From Dyadobacter luteus (GTDB lineage: Bacteria; Bacteroidota; Bacteroidia; Cytophagales; Spirosomataceae), in NCBI RefSeq assembly GCF_003383615.1, contig NZ_QNUL01000011.1, forward strand, positions 124,001-188,000: 64,000 nucleotides of DNA. The letters run 5' to 3'. Position numbers and translations under genes: made by a program. Position 1 is the stretch's first letter; each line of letters starts with the position of its first letter. The notes under the pieces were generated by a model. It saw only the letters and a list, made by a program, of their open reading frames with translations, did no database searches and was not told the DNA's origin. This document shows, one piece after another, positions 53,595 through 63,650 of this stretch.

Positions 53595-54392
53595 ATGACC
53601 GGAACAGCACTATTAATCATTGATGCGCAGTATGACTTCTGTAATCCCGAAGGAGCTTTGTTTGTTCCCGGAGCTGAGAAAGATGTTGAAAATATAGCAC
53701 GGCTGATCGCCATTGAGGGGGAAAAACTGGATGCTATTTTCGTTACGCTGGACACGCATCATGCGATTGACATTGCACATCCGCTCTTTTGGGAAGATCA
53801 GAATGGAAATACAATCGCTCCGTTTACACTCATTTCCGGCAAAGCGGTGGAAGAAGGCCGCTGGATTCCGCGTTATGACAAGGAATACGTTCTTGCTTAT
53901 CTTAAAACACTGGAAAAAGAAGGCGAATTCCAGCACTTTATATGGCCTGAACATTGCCTGATCGGATCGAAAGGCGCCGCTTTGGATGATACAATTCTGG
54001 ATGCATTGCTTGCCTGGACGCATCGCACAAGAAGAGATTATACTGCTATATCCAAAGGCATCAATCCGCTTACCGAACATTTTGGTGTTTTTAAAGCACA
54101 GGTTCCTATAGAAGCTGCGCCGGAAACACAGGTGAATACCTCTTTTTTATCTGAGCTGGAAAATTTCGATCATGTTCTTGTCGCGGGAGAAGCCCGCTCG
54201 CATTGTGTGGCGACCAGTATCCGGCAAATTGTAGACCTCGCTCCGGCTCTGGTTTCAAAAGTAACAGTGCTAACAGACTGTATATCGGATGTCACAAACT
54301 GGGGTCACCTGGCAGATCCGATTTTTGAAAATGCGGCACAGAAAGGCATGTCATTTAAAACTTCTGTGGAGGTGATTCGTACGGGAATATAA
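53595..54392 (+). CDS. cysteine hydrolase, nicotinamidase-like
   Basis: An isochorismatase-fold amidase of 265 residues, longer than typical nicotinamidases (about 200-215). The catalytic aspartate D10 is in LLIIDAQYDF, the metal-binding stretch is TLDTHHAIDIAHPLFW, WPEHCLIGSKGAAL has the nicotinamidase-type glycine-alanine end, and the catalytic cysteine is C204 in GEARSHCVATS. It would convert nicotinamide to nicotinate for NAD salvage. Related cysteine hydrolases have the same core, so the substrate is likely but not proven. Confidence 0.85.
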   Translation: MTGTALLIIDAQYDFCNPEGALFVPGAEKDVENIARLIAIEGEKLDAIFVTLDTHHAIDIAHPLFWEDQNGNTIAPFTLISGKAVEEGRWIPRYDKEYVLAYLKTLEKEGEFQHFIWPEHCLIGSKGAALDDTILDALLAWTHRTRRDYTAISKGINPLTEHFGVFKAQVPIEAAPETQVNTSFLSELENFDHVLVAGEARSHCVATSIRQIVDLAPALVSKVTVLTDCISDVTNWGHLADPIFENAAQKGMSFKTSVEVIRTGI

Positions 54393-54406
54393 AAGTAAGA
54401 CTGTAT

Positions 54407-55005
54407 TTAAAATTTGTATTTTAAAACAAGCTTTCCCTGTAAATAATCGAAGGACTCACCTCCGCCAGCTCCTGGCTGATAGTTCTTTCCCTTTCGTCCT
54501 ATGTAGTCGTCCTTTCTGTTTACAAATGCTTTTTGAACTCCCCAGTCCAAAATCAAATACTGTGACAAACGATGACTGAATCCGAACGATAACGCAGGAA
54601 AAAGCACCACGCCATCTGAACGAACAGGCTCCAGAGGCCTGAGCATAAAGTCATTCGTTAATTCTCTTTTAAGAGCGGTTTGGTTGTATTGAGATAAAAC
54701 CAGGGACATTCCTGTAAAAAAATTCATATGTCTGTGGCGACCACCCAGAGAAAACGGATATACCCTGCCTCCGGCTTTTGCGAAAAACCCGGAAGTACTC
54801 CTTTCCCGAACACCATCATCTACGTCTGTTGTGACAATTCCTATAATGTTAGTCCATAACCGGGATGTGTGGTAAATTCTGATGCTACCTCCACAGATTT
54901 GGCAACCAACGGAATTACATTAAGCCCTACCTGTTTTTCCCACTGAGCCGAACAACACACAGGAATCAGTAAGATCATGCTAAAAATGGGAAGAAATCTT
55001 TTCAT
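54407..55005 (-). pseudogene. outer membrane beta-barrel protein gene with a frameshift
   Basis: The minus-strand ATG at 55005 begins a clear signal peptide (MKRFLPIFSMILLIPVCCSA) and a mature start QWEKQVGLNVIPLV. That frame ends at a TAG at 54841-54843 after GYGLTL. A second frame, one base shifted, continues as NIIGIVTTDVDDGV and then KAGGRVYPFSL and MNFFTGMSLVLSQYN to the stop at 54407, ending LVLKYKF, a typical barrel end. Insertion of one base near 54850 would join the two into about 198 residues. This is either a genuine broken gene or a sequencing error. Confidence 0.75.
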
Positions 55006-55275
55006 GACAGAGAAGGTTGAGTAAATCCTTTTTTTGCTGGTATTAAATTTTAATCAAAATTAACCTGGCTTTGCGACTGGCAAATTTGACTATTTGAAAG
55101 TATAAGCACCTTTGTAAGTGCAATTTACTTATGTAAAAATAGATTTACTAACAGAGATCTTTACGTATAACTCTCAAAAGAAGCCGGTTTGCAAAGCAAA
55201 ACTAAAAACACGAATTTTAGGTTTAAACTTTGGTCGGGACTATATATTAACACCACCCGCTTATAATAGATTTTT

Positions 55276-58137
55276 ATGATCCAATTACCAGTGCCGCGGA
55301 TTGAAGCTGCTCAGTTTGATGACCTTGACCCAAGACAATACATTCTTATCAAAGGAGCCAGGGTAAATAATCTTAAAAGTGTTGATGTTGCAATTCCCAG
55401 AAACAAGCTGGTAGTAATTACCGGTCTTTCAGGTTCGGGCAAGTCTTCTCTTGCTTTCGATACACTTTTTGCTGAAGGGCAAAGAATGTACGTGGAGAGT
55501 TTGAGCAGCTATGCGCGCCAATTTTTGGGACGTATGGAAAAACCCGAGGTAGAATATATCAAAGGTATTTCTCCTGCCATCGCAATTGAGCAGAAAGTAA
55601 ACACACGCAACCCGCGCTCTACTGTAGGTACTTCAACGGAAATCTATGACTATCTGAAACTTCTTTTTGCACGTATTGGCCATACCTATTCACCTGTATC
55701 CGGCGAACTGGTCCGTAAAGATTCCGTTACAGACGTTGTTAATTTTATACTGTCCCATGAGGAAGGGCAACGTGTCCTCATACTGGCTCCGCTTCTGATT
55801 CGTGAAGGTCGTACCCAAAAAGAAGAATTATCTATTCTTTTGTCAAAAGGCTATAACCGTATCATGATCAATGAGGAAGTAGCTAATATTGAAGACGTTA
55901 TTGAGCATGATGAATCGTACAGTCAGGCGGGAAATCAGATCTTTATTGTTATAGACCGTGCAGCTGTAAAACATGAAGATGAGGATACGCAGTACAGACT
56001 TTCTGATTCGGTACAAACTTCCTTTTTTGAAGGAGAAGGTGTTTGTATTGTGCAGGTTGTAAATGGCGAAACAAGAACATTTTCTGACAAATTCGAGCTG
56101 GATGGTATTACTTTCGAAGAGCCTACAGTCAATTTGTTCAGTTTTAATAATCCTTATGGCGCTTGTAAGCGCTGCGAAGGTTTTGGGAAAATTCTCGGAA
56201 TTGATCCCGATTTGGTGATTCCTGATAAAAACCTGTCGGTATACGATGGTGCAATTGCCCCATGGCGTACTGAAAAAATGAGTGAATGGCAGGTTCCACT
56301 GATCCGGAACGCTTCCAAATTTGACTTTCCGATACACCGTCCTTTTAAAGATCTTTCCAAAGAACAGAAAGAACTGCTCTGGAATGGTAACCAATATTTT
56401 GAGGGTATCAACAGCTTCATTCATGAGCTGGAATCTCAAACCCATAAAATTCAATACAGGGTCATGCTGTCCCGTTTCAGAGGACGTACCACCTGCCCCG
56501 ACTGCCGCGGTTCTCGCCTTCGGAAGGATGCCTCTTTTGTTAAAATAGGTGGGGCTTCCATCACCGATCTTGTACTGATGCCTATTCAGGATGTACTTCA
56601 ATTTTTTGGAGCATTGGATATCAGCGAGCACGACAGAGTTATTGCACGACGCATTCTTACTGAAATTGAAACCCGTCTGGATTATATGAACAGAGTGGGG
56701 CTGGGTTATCTGACACTCAACAGACTTACAAGTACGCTATCCGGTGGAGAATTCCAACGTATTAAATTGGCGACGTCACTTGGAAGCGCACTTGTCGGAT
56801 CTATGTACATCCTCGACGAACCAAGTATCGGTCTGCATCCGCGCGATACACAAAGACTGGTAGGCGTTTTGGAGTCGCTCAGAGATTTGGGAAATACAGT
56901 CATTGTTGTAGAGCATGAGGAAGAGGTCATGCATGCTGCAGATCAGATCATTGATATTGGTCCCGAAGCCGGGACTGGTGGAGGTCATGTGGTGTTCCAG
57001 GGCAACTGGGATGATATTCGTAATCTTAAAAACGATTCTTTTTCTGCTAAAGACCAGGAAACACCGTCCCATACACTTCATTTTTTACTGGGAGAAGATA
57101 TCATTCCTGTACCGACTGTTCGCAGAAAGGCACTTCATTTTCTGGATATCAAAGGGGCACGAGAAAATAATTTGAAAGATGTTGATGCAAGGATTCCGCT
57201 AAATACGCTTACAGTGGTGACAGGTGTGAGCGGTTCCGGAAAATCAACACTGATCAGGAAAATTCTCTATCCGGCCCTCATGCGCCTGAAAGGTGAGTTT
57301 AGCGAGGATGTGGGACGTTTTGATGAGCTCTCCGGAAGTACAGATCGTATTCTTGCCATTGAGATGATCGATCAGAATCCGATTGGAAAATCTTCAAGAT
57401 CGAATCCGGTAACTTATATCAAAGCTTACGATCATATCAGACAGATGATGTCCGAACTGCCTCTTTCAAAATCCCGAGGCTACAAACCTTCCCATTTTTC
57501 CTTCAATGTCGATGGCGGTCGATGCGAAATTTGTCAGGGAGAGGGGCAGGTGAAGGTAGAAATGCAATTTATGGCAGACATATATCTCACCTGTGAAGGA
57601 TGTAATGGAAAGCGTTTCAAACAGGAAATTCAGGAAGTTCAGTACAAAGGGAAAGACGTATCTGAAATTCTGGACATGACCGTGGACGAGGCCATTGCCT
57701 TTTTCCGTGATTCAGAACCAAAACTGGCGGATAAACTTCTTCCTCTTCAGGAGGTAGGTTTGGGTTATGTAGGGCTGGGACAATCGTCCAATACTTTATC
57801 TGGCGGAGAAGCACAAAGGGTGAAACTCGCTTCTTTTCTGGGGAAAGGCTCCGCTAACAAGGGAAAAACACTCTTTATTTTCGATGAACCGACTACAGGT
57901 CTGCACTTTCATGATATCAAAAAACTACTTAAGGCGATTAATGCACTGGTAGACCAGGGCGACAGCGTGATCATCATTGAGCACAACATGGAAGTTATCA
58001 AATGTGCTGACTGGATTCTTGATCTGGGCCCCGAGGGTGGAGAAGCTGGTGGCTATCTGACTTTTTCAGGAACGCCTGAAGAGATGGCCAAGCTGGAAGG
58101 TAATTACACAGCTGATTTCTTAAAAGAAAAATTGTAG
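55276..58137 (+). CDS. uvrA: excinuclease ABC subunit A
   Basis: DNA damage sensor of nucleotide excision repair. The 953-residue protein has two ABC ATPase units with Walker A motifs GLSGSGKSS (about residue 50) and GVSGSGKST (about residue 651), two signature motifs ([13 protein letters not shown] and [13 protein letters not shown]), and zinc-binding cysteine pairs ([38 protein letters not shown] in outline). The length is normal for UvrA. No partner uvr gene is adjacent. An AT-rich hairpin follows. Confidence 0.97.
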   Translation: MIQLPVPRIEAAQFDDLDPRQYILIKGARVNNLKSVDVAIPRNKLVVITGLSGSGKSSLAFDTLFAEGQRMYVESLSSYARQFLGRMEKPEVEYIKGISPAIAIEQKVNTRNPRSTVGTSTEIYDYLKLLFARIGHTYSPVSGELVRKDSVTDVVNFILSHEEGQRVLILAPLLIREGRTQKEELSILLSKGYNRIMINEEVANIEDVIEHDESYSQAGNQIFIVIDRAAVKHEDEDTQYRLSDSVQTSFFEGEGVCIVQVVNGETRTFSDKFELDGITFEEPTVNLFSFNNPYGACKRCEGFGKILGIDPDLVIPDKNLSVYDGAIAPWRTEKMSEWQVPLIRNASKFDFPIHRPFKDLSKEQKELLWNGNQYFEGINSFIHELESQTHKIQYRVMLSRFRGRTTCPDCRGSRLRKDASFVKIGGASITDLVLMPIQDVLQFFGALDISEHDRVIARRILTEIETRLDYMNRVGLGYLTLNRLTSTLSGGEFQRIKLATSLGSALVGSMYILDEPSIGLHPRDTQRLVGVLESLRDLGNTVIVVEHEEEVMHAADQIIDIGPEAGTGGGHVVFQGNWDDIRNLKNDSFSAKDQETPSHTLHFLLGEDIIPVPTVRRKALHFLDIKGARENNLKDVDARIPLNTLTVVTGVSGSGKSTLIRKILYPALMRLKGEFSEDVGRFDELSGSTDRILAIEMIDQNPIGKSSRSNPVTYIKAYDHIRQMMSELPLSKSRGYKPSHFSFNVDGGRCEICQGEGQVKVEMQFMADIYLTCEGCNGKRFKQEIQEVQYKGKDVSEILDMTVDEAIAFFRDSEPKLADKLLPLQEVGLGYVGLGQSSNTLSGGEAQRVKLASFLGKGSANKGKTLFIFDEPTTGLHFHDIKKLLKAINALVDQGDSVIIIEHNMEVIKCADWILDLGPEGGEAGGYLTFSGTPEEMAKLEGNYTADFLKEKL

Positions 58138-58169
58138 GTATATAGCTTTTGCCGGCGATGAGATAGTCT

Positions 58170-58200
58170 TACTTATGGAATAGCGTGTATTCCATAAGTA
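58170..58200. repeat. 13-bp hairpin after uvrA
   Basis: TACTTATGGAATA (58170-58182) and TATTCCATAAGTA (58188-58200) form a perfect 13-bp stem with a 5-nt loop, 33 nt after the uvrA stop. It has no T run, so it may be a processing or protein-binding site and not an intrinsic terminator. Confidence 0.6.
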
Positions 58201-58272
58201 TAGCACGATATTTTCAGACTTATCTGACAAAACAGAAAGCTTCACTGGCAACCGTAATAAACCTCATTTTCT

Positions 58273-59109
58273 ATGAAATTATTCAAAACCGAGCATGGTA
58301 TCATATTAGAAAAAGGCGACGTTTTCTATCGTCTGCATCAAACAGACTGGGACGAAGCGGTAAACCGCGATGATTTGTATGAATGGCTTGAACTACAGAT
58401 AGAAAGTCTTCTCCCCGTTACATTTTCAGAAGATCAGGCATTTCCTACCATCCTGGCACCTATCGGTTCACAGGAAGTGTGGGCATCAGGCGTAACCTAT
58501 TTCCGGAGCAGAACGGCACGTATGGAAGAATCTGAAAAAGCCGGAGGAGGAAGTTTTTATGACCGGGTATACGATGCTGAGCGCCCGGAGTTATTTTTCA
58601 AATCTGCGGCATGGCGTGTAGTTGGTAATCATGGAAATGTACGCATTCGCAAGGACTCGCAATGGGATGTACCCGAGCCCGAACTTACACTGTTTGCTAC
58701 TTCATCAGGAACGCTCGTAGGTTACACGATCGGAAATGACATGAGCTCCCGCAGTATCGAAGGTGAAAATCCTCTTTACTTACCACAGGCTAAGTCTTAC
58801 ACTGGAAGCGCCGCGCTTGGTCCATGCCTTTATATACCGGAAGAACCACTTCCCGGGGATACAGTGATAGATATTGCCATTGTACGGGAAGGTCTGGAAG
58901 TTTTCAATGGAGAAGTTACTCTTTCACAAATGAAACGAACTCCTGATGAACTCCTTGGGTATCTGTACAGAGAAATGGATTTTCCAACGGGAGCCTATCT
59001 CATGACAGGAACCGGTATTATACCGCCATCCGAATTTACATTGCAAAAAGGTGATGTGATCCATATCAGCATTGAGCCTATCGGTACACTCACAAATACT
59101 GTTGGTTGA
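58273..59109 (+). CDS. fumarylacetoacetate hydrolase family protein
   Basis: A 278-residue protein with the FAH fold. The metal-binding and catalytic region includes [28 protein letters not shown], and [20 protein letters not shown]. The sequence [10 protein letters not shown] resembles 2-keto-3-deoxy-D-arabinonate dehydratases of this superfamily, so a pentonate pathway step is the favoured guess. No sugar-acid dehydratase gene is nearby to support it. The ATG at 58273 is good and a terminator follows. Confidence 0.85.
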   Translation: MKLFKTEHGIILEKGDVFYRLHQTDWDEAVNRDDLYEWLELQIESLLPVTFSEDQAFPTILAPIGSQEVWASGVTYFRSRTARMEESEKAGGGSFYDRVYDAERPELFFKSAAWRVVGNHGNVRIRKDSQWDVPEPELTLFATSSGTLVGYTIGNDMSSRSIEGENPLYLPQAKSYTGSAALGPCLYIPEEPLPGDTVIDIAIVREGLEVFNGEVTLSQMKRTPDELLGYLYREMDFPTGAYLMTGTGIIPPSEFTLQKGDVIHISIEPIGTLTNTVG

Positions 59110-59134
59110 TAAGATCCGTATTTCAAAATTACAG

Positions 59135-59166
59135 ATGTGGTGGGCGTTTTGCTCACCACATTTTTT
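59135..59166 (+). terminator. terminator after the FAH-family gene
   Basis: ATGTGGTGGGC (59135-59145) pairs with GCTCACCACAT (59151-59161) in 11 pairs including one G-U, with a 5-nt loop, followed by a T run to 59166. Confidence 0.85.
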
Positions 59167-59179
59167 ATGCCGTTATTAG

Positions 59180-60331
59180 ATGACTGAATGTCAAGCACAC
59201 ATACGTTTAATGCAATCTGAAAAACCACTATCCAGATCCTCCAAAATCCAGAGTATACAGATTCTCAGGGGTGTTGCGGCAATTGTTGTTGCCATTTACC
59301 ATGTAAAAGAACTCACCAATCCGGAAGAACCTTTCAAAGCAGTTCTGAGCTTTTTGTTCAATAATGGGCCTGCCGGTGTCAGTCTGTTTTTTGTAATCAG
59401 TGGTTTTATCATGGTATATATAACCGATAACCGAAAGTATTCCCTCAGGGATATCGGACTTTTCTTTTTTCACCGGTTTATTAGAGTCTGGCCAGCGTAC
59501 GCAGTTATTACACTTGCCTTTGCCTTTATAGTATTCAGATTCCACATTGGCTGGGAAAGTACCAATATTATAAAAAGTCTTTTGTTTATTCCTCTTACCA
59601 ATGACGATCCCCCTTACTTCGGCTACTCGACTTTACCTGTAGGCTGGAGCTTAAATTACGAGATATACTTTTACTTCCTGGTAGGTCTGTCATTGTTTTT
59701 CAAGAAGTACAAGTGGACTGTATTCTTTCTTCTGATACTGGTTACCCTGGTAATTATTCCGGTATCTACGGGCCATTTTACGCTTGATCCAAACAAAACG
59801 TATAACTACGGAAACGGTTATCTCAATATGATGACTAATCCTGTAATCTGGAATTTTGTATACGGCATCCTGATCGGACTAAGTTTCACCCATGACACAA
59901 CTTACAGCAAACTCACAAAGGTTTTTTCATCCAAATATATTGTGAGTACCATTGTCATTCTTTCGGTGTGGCAATATCTTTCAGGTTTTTTCGGAGGACT
60001 TGGACCATTGAAATGGGGATTAAGTATGGCTAGCCTTTTCATTGCATTTATCTATTATACTGATGCAAGAAATAGTCAATTTCCCAAGTGGCTGGAAGCA
60101 ATTGGCGACATGTCTTTTTCAATTTATTTGCTTCACCTTCCTGTAAGGGTTTTTCTTGAAGAGGTATTCCGGAAATTAGGTTATCCGTTGTATAGCCAGG
60201 GAACGGCTATGTTTTTATTAACAATGGCTATGACAATCCTTTTATCGGCTCTTTCCTATAGGTATCTGGAGCTGCGATTATCGCGCTTTCTGAGGGATTT
60301 GATACAACCATCAAAGCGTAAGGTTCTGTAG
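59180..60331 (+). CDS. acyltransferase family 3 membrane protein
   Basis: A 383-residue integral membrane protein with about ten predicted transmembrane helices. The N-terminal signature is IQILRGVAAIVVAIYHVKEL, with the conserved R and H of the family; another is GPAGVSLFFVISGFIMVYI. These enzymes O-acylate polysaccharides or lipids at the membrane. It lies close to the glycan-type genes only in a broad sense; no operon partner is adjacent, and the gene converges on the esterase-like gene 9 nt away. The start ATG 59180 is chosen; a later in-frame ATG at 59210 is possible. Confidence 0.9.
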   Translation: MTECQAHIRLMQSEKPLSRSSKIQSIQILRGVAAIVVAIYHVKELTNPEEPFKAVLSFLFNNGPAGVSLFFVISGFIMVYITDNRKYSLRDIGLFFFHRFIRVWPAYAVITLAFAFIVFRFHIGWESTNIIKSLLFIPLTNDDPPYFGYSTLPVGWSLNYEIYFYFLVGLSLFFKKYKWTVFFLLILVTLVIIPVSTGHFTLDPNKTYNYGNGYLNMMTNPVIWNFVYGILIGLSFTHDTTYSKLTKVFSSKYIVSTIVILSVWQYLSGFFGGLGPLKWGLSMASLFIAFIYYTDARNSQFPKWLEAIGDMSFSIYLLHLPVRVFLEEVFRKLGYPLYSQGTAMFLLTMAMTILLSALSYRYLELRLSRFLRDLIQPSKRKVL

Positions 60332-60339
60332 AAAAGCCA

Positions 60340-61464
60340 TTACAACTTCACGTTTTCTTTTGTTGTATAATTTTCGTTCACAATTTGCCTTCTATCGCCT
60401 CCCCATAGGCGTTTTACAAATTTGGCGTAGTTATTGGTCATATATTCATCGGAATAGTTAAGCTGATGCCCATCTAATGGTTCATAGTTGACTTCGAACG
60501 GTACCCTAAGCTGTCTCAGCTTGTCAGACATATTTTTGGCTCCCTCAGTGTAAAAATATTCCGGACAGGAATATAGCCGTCCCCGCTCATAAGCAAGAAT
60601 ATTGTCACCCGTACGTTGGAAGAAAAGCCCTGGTTTCGCATTAGCTGGTGTAATATAGCTGCTTTGAACTATGGCGTGACCTAAGTTGGTCAGGATCGCT
60701 TTAATCCTGAACGGACTACGCTCTTCAAATGGATCCTGTTTCCCCAATATATTCACGATTCCTGATCTTAGTTTGTTAAAATCTGCCTCGGTCATATACT
60801 GCCGGGCCGTTATCGCCATTCCGCCGGCACTGGTTCCGCTAAGGATTACATTTCTCGAATCGATTCCCAACCTTTCTGCCTGATCCATGAAGTAATGTAA
60901 TGCTACATTTACATCCTGCGTACTTCGGTAAAGAGCTTGGTATACCTCCATATTATTTCCGCCACATGGATTGTTTTCTGCTCCTCCGTTAAATCCCAGC
61001 CTGTAATCTATCGTAGCTGTCGCATAGCCTTTCTGGCTTAGCAGTATTGCTTTCTCATCTTCATTCTGCCTTTCTCCGTAAATAAATGCACCAGAATGAA
61101 GAAGCACGATCAAAGGCCGGTATTTCATTGTATCGTTGGCGGGAGCTCTGAAAGTATACTTTAAATGAATAGCCCTTCCTATGAAATCATTCGCCGTCCA
61201 GTAGGTTCCTTCTTCCGATTCCAGCTCAGATCGGGTAAAAATGTTCTTCTCTCCAAATCTATCTGAAGCAAAAAGGGATGAGTCAGAATTTCTGATAGTA
61301 GTAGTATCCCTTCTCACATAATTAGTATCAGGAAAAGGATTGACAATGGTAGAATCCTCCGTGATAATTTCTGTTACCTTCGGGCGAACCCCTGGTTTAC
61401 AGCATATTCCATACACAGAGATGTACAGAAAAAGTATCCGGATAAATAAATTTATTTTTTTCAT
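60340..61464 (-). CDS. alpha/beta-hydrolase lipoprotein (carboxylesterase-like)
   Basis: A 374-residue protein with an N-terminal hydrophobic segment ending in ISVYGICC, a possible lipobox, so it is probably membrane anchored. The start is ATG 61464; eight further codons upstream are open. The hydrolase core shows LIVLLHSGAFIYGERQNEDEK (oxyanion-type H-S-G), the nucleophile elbow LSGTSAGGMAI (serine near residue 211) and a late histidine in DGHQLNYSDE. The substrate is unknown. The next upstream gene is terminated by its own hairpin. Confidence 0.86.
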   Translation of the reverse strand: MKKINLFIRILFLYISVYGICCKPGVRPKVTEIITEDSTIVNPFPDTNYVRRDTTTIRNSDSSLFASDRFGEKNIFTRSELESEEGTYWTANDFIGRAIHLKYTFRAPANDTMKYRPLIVLLHSGAFIYGERQNEDEKAILLSQKGYATATIDYRLGFNGGAENNPCGGNNMEVYQALYRSTQDVNVALHYFMDQAERLGIDSRNVILSGTSAGGMAITARQYMTEADFNKLRSGIVNILGKQDPFEERSPFRIKAILTNLGHAIVQSSYITPANAKPGLFFQRTGDNILAYERGRLYSCPEYFYTEGAKNMSDKLRQLRVPFEVNYEPLDGHQLNYSDEYMTNNYAKFVKRLWGGDRRQIVNENYTTKENVKL

Positions 61465-61502
61465 CAAACACTCACACCTTAAAATCACTCAGGCATTATA
61501 TA

Positions 61503-61531
61503 CGCAAAAAGCAGAACCTGAGTTCTGCTTT
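61503..61531 (-). terminator. terminator after the small secreted-protein gene
   Basis: AAAGCAGAAC (61508-61517) and GTTCTGCTTT (61522-61531) form a perfect 10-bp stem with a 4-nt loop. On the minus strand it is followed by TTTTTG. Confidence 0.85.
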
Positions 61532-61563
61532 AAAGTTATTATGAAAATATGGGATAACCAGCC

Positions 61564-61959
61564 TTAGTTAAAAGAGATAGAGCTGAGGAAGGAAAATACT
61601 GCTCCTTTAACCAGCCCTATGAGTTTCGAAACAATAGAGCTTTGTGTTTCTTCCTCTTCATCAGATGCGAACAATGCAGAAGGTCCCTGCTCAACCACTC
61701 TTTGGTTCAGCGTTACCATACCTGACAGTTTATTTCCTATCTGCTGAGTAAACGATACTTCTTTCTTTGCTTTAACAGCCGCTTTTGTATGCACCACAGC
61801 CTTTTCCGGCTTGCTGGCTTGTACCTGATCACAAACAATGTTTTTCTCTTTCCCTGCCTGTAGTTTTTTATGTGCTACAAACATATTGTGTGAAAATCCT
61901 GTGGCTCCAGCCTGCAGACTGAACAAAATTAAGAGTGTGAAGAGTTTGATGGTTCTCAT
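61564..61959 (-). CDS. hypothetical exported protein
   Basis: A 131-residue protein with an N-terminal signal peptide (IKLFTLLILFSLQAGATG). The mature part is lysine- and alanine-rich at first (KPEKAVVHTKAAVKAKKEV) and ends with a hydrophobic segment (IVSKLIGLVKGAVFSFLSSISF) that could be amphipathic or membrane-associated. No family is recognised. It is monocistronic, with a strong terminator downstream. Confidence 0.6.
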   Translation of the reverse strand: MRTIKLFTLLILFSLQAGATGFSHNMFVAHKKLQAGKEKNIVCDQVQASKPEKAVVHTKAAVKAKKEVSFTQQIGNKLSGMVTLNQRVVEQGPSALFASDEEEETQSSIVSKLIGLVKGAVFSFLSSISFN

Positions 61960-62220
61960 GGCTGGTTTTTTTATGTCTTTTAGAAAATTTCCCTATTCGA
62001 AGTCGATGTAACTAATTAACAATACAAATATATATGTTTTATCTGGTATCTTGCAATACATAGTACCTTGTTTTTAACAAAATTTATGTTTTTTCTTAAA
62101 ATACCTGCCTGTATTACGATTTGCTTAACAGATGGAAAATTAGTGGCTTAGGTTGCATCAAAAAAATAATTTATACCAAAAGCTCCATATCGGCGGATGA
62201 ACAGGACTAAAATCATGACC
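61960..62220. other. intergenic stretch without recognised gene
   Basis: About 260 nt of AT-rich sequence between the small secreted-protein gene and der. I see no reading frame with start and length support, no convincing -7 box and no hairpin apart from the der terminator at its right end. Confidence 0.6.
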
Positions 62221-62255
62221 AAACAAAAAAGCACTGGCTGAAAAACAACCAGTGC
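62221..62255 (-). terminator. terminator after der
   Basis: On the minus strand, GCACTGG pairs with CCAGTGC (62249-62255 with 62231-62237), followed by TTTTTTGTTT. The loop is 11 nt. Confidence 0.85.
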
Positions 62256-62276
62256 ATGCACTAAAAATTTTCTATT

Positions 62277-63587
62277 TTATTTCTCCCTGAAGAAGATTGT
62301 AATCGGTACACCCGAAAAATCGAAGTTTTCCCGCATCCTGTTTTCCAGATATCTTAAATAGGGATCCTTCACATTCTTAGGATTACTACTAAAAAACACG
62401 AACGTTGGCGAAGGAGTAGGCAGCTGTATCATATACTTGATATTGATATACTTACCGCGATCAGCCGGAGGAGGATATTTTTCAATCTCCTTCTGCATAA
62501 TATCATTCAATTTCGAAGTAGAAATTTTCTTGGTCTTATTCTTATATACTTCCATTGCCTTTTCCATCACCTGGTGTATCCGCTGTTTCTCAACAACCGA
62601 AGCGAAGATGATTGGCATATAGTTCATAGGAGCTAATCTCTCCAGCAGTTGCTTCTTAAAGGTGTCTGCCGTCTTGCTATCCTTTTCTATCAAATCCCAC
62701 TTATTCACCATGATTACGATACCTTTTTTCGCTTTATCTGCAAGTCCGATAATCGTCAAATCCTGTCCTTCCAGTCCTAATGTTGCATCCAATAATACAA
62801 TACATACATCCGACTCTTCCATGGCTTTGATAGAACGTAATGTGGAATAATATTCAACATCTTCGTTCACTCTCGATTTTCTGCGCAATCCCGCTGTGTC
62901 AGTCAGAATAAATTCCATTCCGAAAGCATTATAATGCGTATGGATAGCATCCCTTGTAGTTCCCGCGATGTTCGTTACGATACTACGGTCTGTACCAGTC
63001 AGTACATTCAGAAACGATGACTTGCCAACGTTAGGACGTCCCATAATCGCAATACGGGGTATTCCTGCTTCGGGATCTTCAATACCGGCAGTTTCAAAAT
63101 GCGTAATGACTGCATCCAATAAATCACCTGTTCCAAAACCAGTCTGAGCTGATATTGCGTATATTTCATCACCCAGTCCCAATTCATAAAATTCGGCAGC
63201 TGACTGATATCTGTCTGTTGTCTCTGCTTTGTTAGCTACGAGATAAACAGGCTTGTTAAACCGTCGTAATACATTGGCAAAATCCTTATCCAGGTCGGTC
63301 AAACCGGTCATCGTGTCAACCATGAAAAGAACGACTGTAGACTCCTCAATCGCCAATTCTACCTGATCTCTGATAGCTCCTTCAAAAATATCCTCAGAGC
63401 CTACTACATAACCACCTGTATCAATCACTGTGAAGTATTGATCCGTCCATTCACCATATCCATAATGACGATCTCTGGTTACACCGCTTTGGTTATCCAT
63501 GATCGCCTTTCTGCTTTCTGTAAGTCTGTTAAAAAGTGTAGATTTTCCAACATTGGGACGACCTACAATCGAAATAATATTCGCCAT
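62277..63587 (-). CDS. der: ribosome biogenesis GTPase Der (EngA)
   Basis: A 436-residue protein with two GTPase domains in tandem and a C-terminal KH-like domain, required for 50S assembly. G1 motifs are GRPNVGKSTLF (about residue 8) and GRPNVGKSSFL (about residue 183); G3 motifs are DTGG and DTAG; G4 motifs are NKAE and NKWD. The C-terminal part has KYINIKYMIQLPTPSPTFVFF. The length is normal. It lies 63 nt after era on the minus strand, a common pairing in Bacteroidota. Confidence 0.97.
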   Translation of the reverse strand: MANIISIVGRPNVGKSTLFNRLTESRKAIMDNQSGVTRDRHYGYGEWTDQYFTVIDTGGYVVGSEDIFEGAIRDQVELAIEESTVVLFMVDTMTGLTDLDKDFANVLRRFNKPVYLVANKAETTDRYQSAAEFYELGLGDEIYAISAQTGFGTGDLLDAVITHFETAGIEDPEAGIPRIAIMGRPNVGKSSFLNVLTGTDRSIVTNIAGTTRDAIHTHYNAFGMEFILTDTAGLRRKSRVNEDVEYYSTLRSIKAMEESDVCIVLLDATLGLEGQDLTIIGLADKAKKGIVIMVNKWDLIEKDSKTADTFKKQLLERLAPMNYMPIIFASVVEKQRIHQVMEKAMEVYKNKTKKISTSKLNDIMQKEIEKYPPPADRGKYINIKYMIQLPTPSPTFVFFSSNPKNVKDPYLRYLENRMRENFDFSGVPITIFFREK

Positions 63588-63650
63588 TTATATAGCCATT
63601 AAATTTGATCCGGAAAAGAAATAGTCTTTTCCTCCATTCCTGTATTTATT

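Noticed and set aside
55843-56631. A 262-codon minus-strand frame inside uvrA.
   Set aside because: It is antisense to conserved ATPase and zinc-finger sequence and shows no family features.
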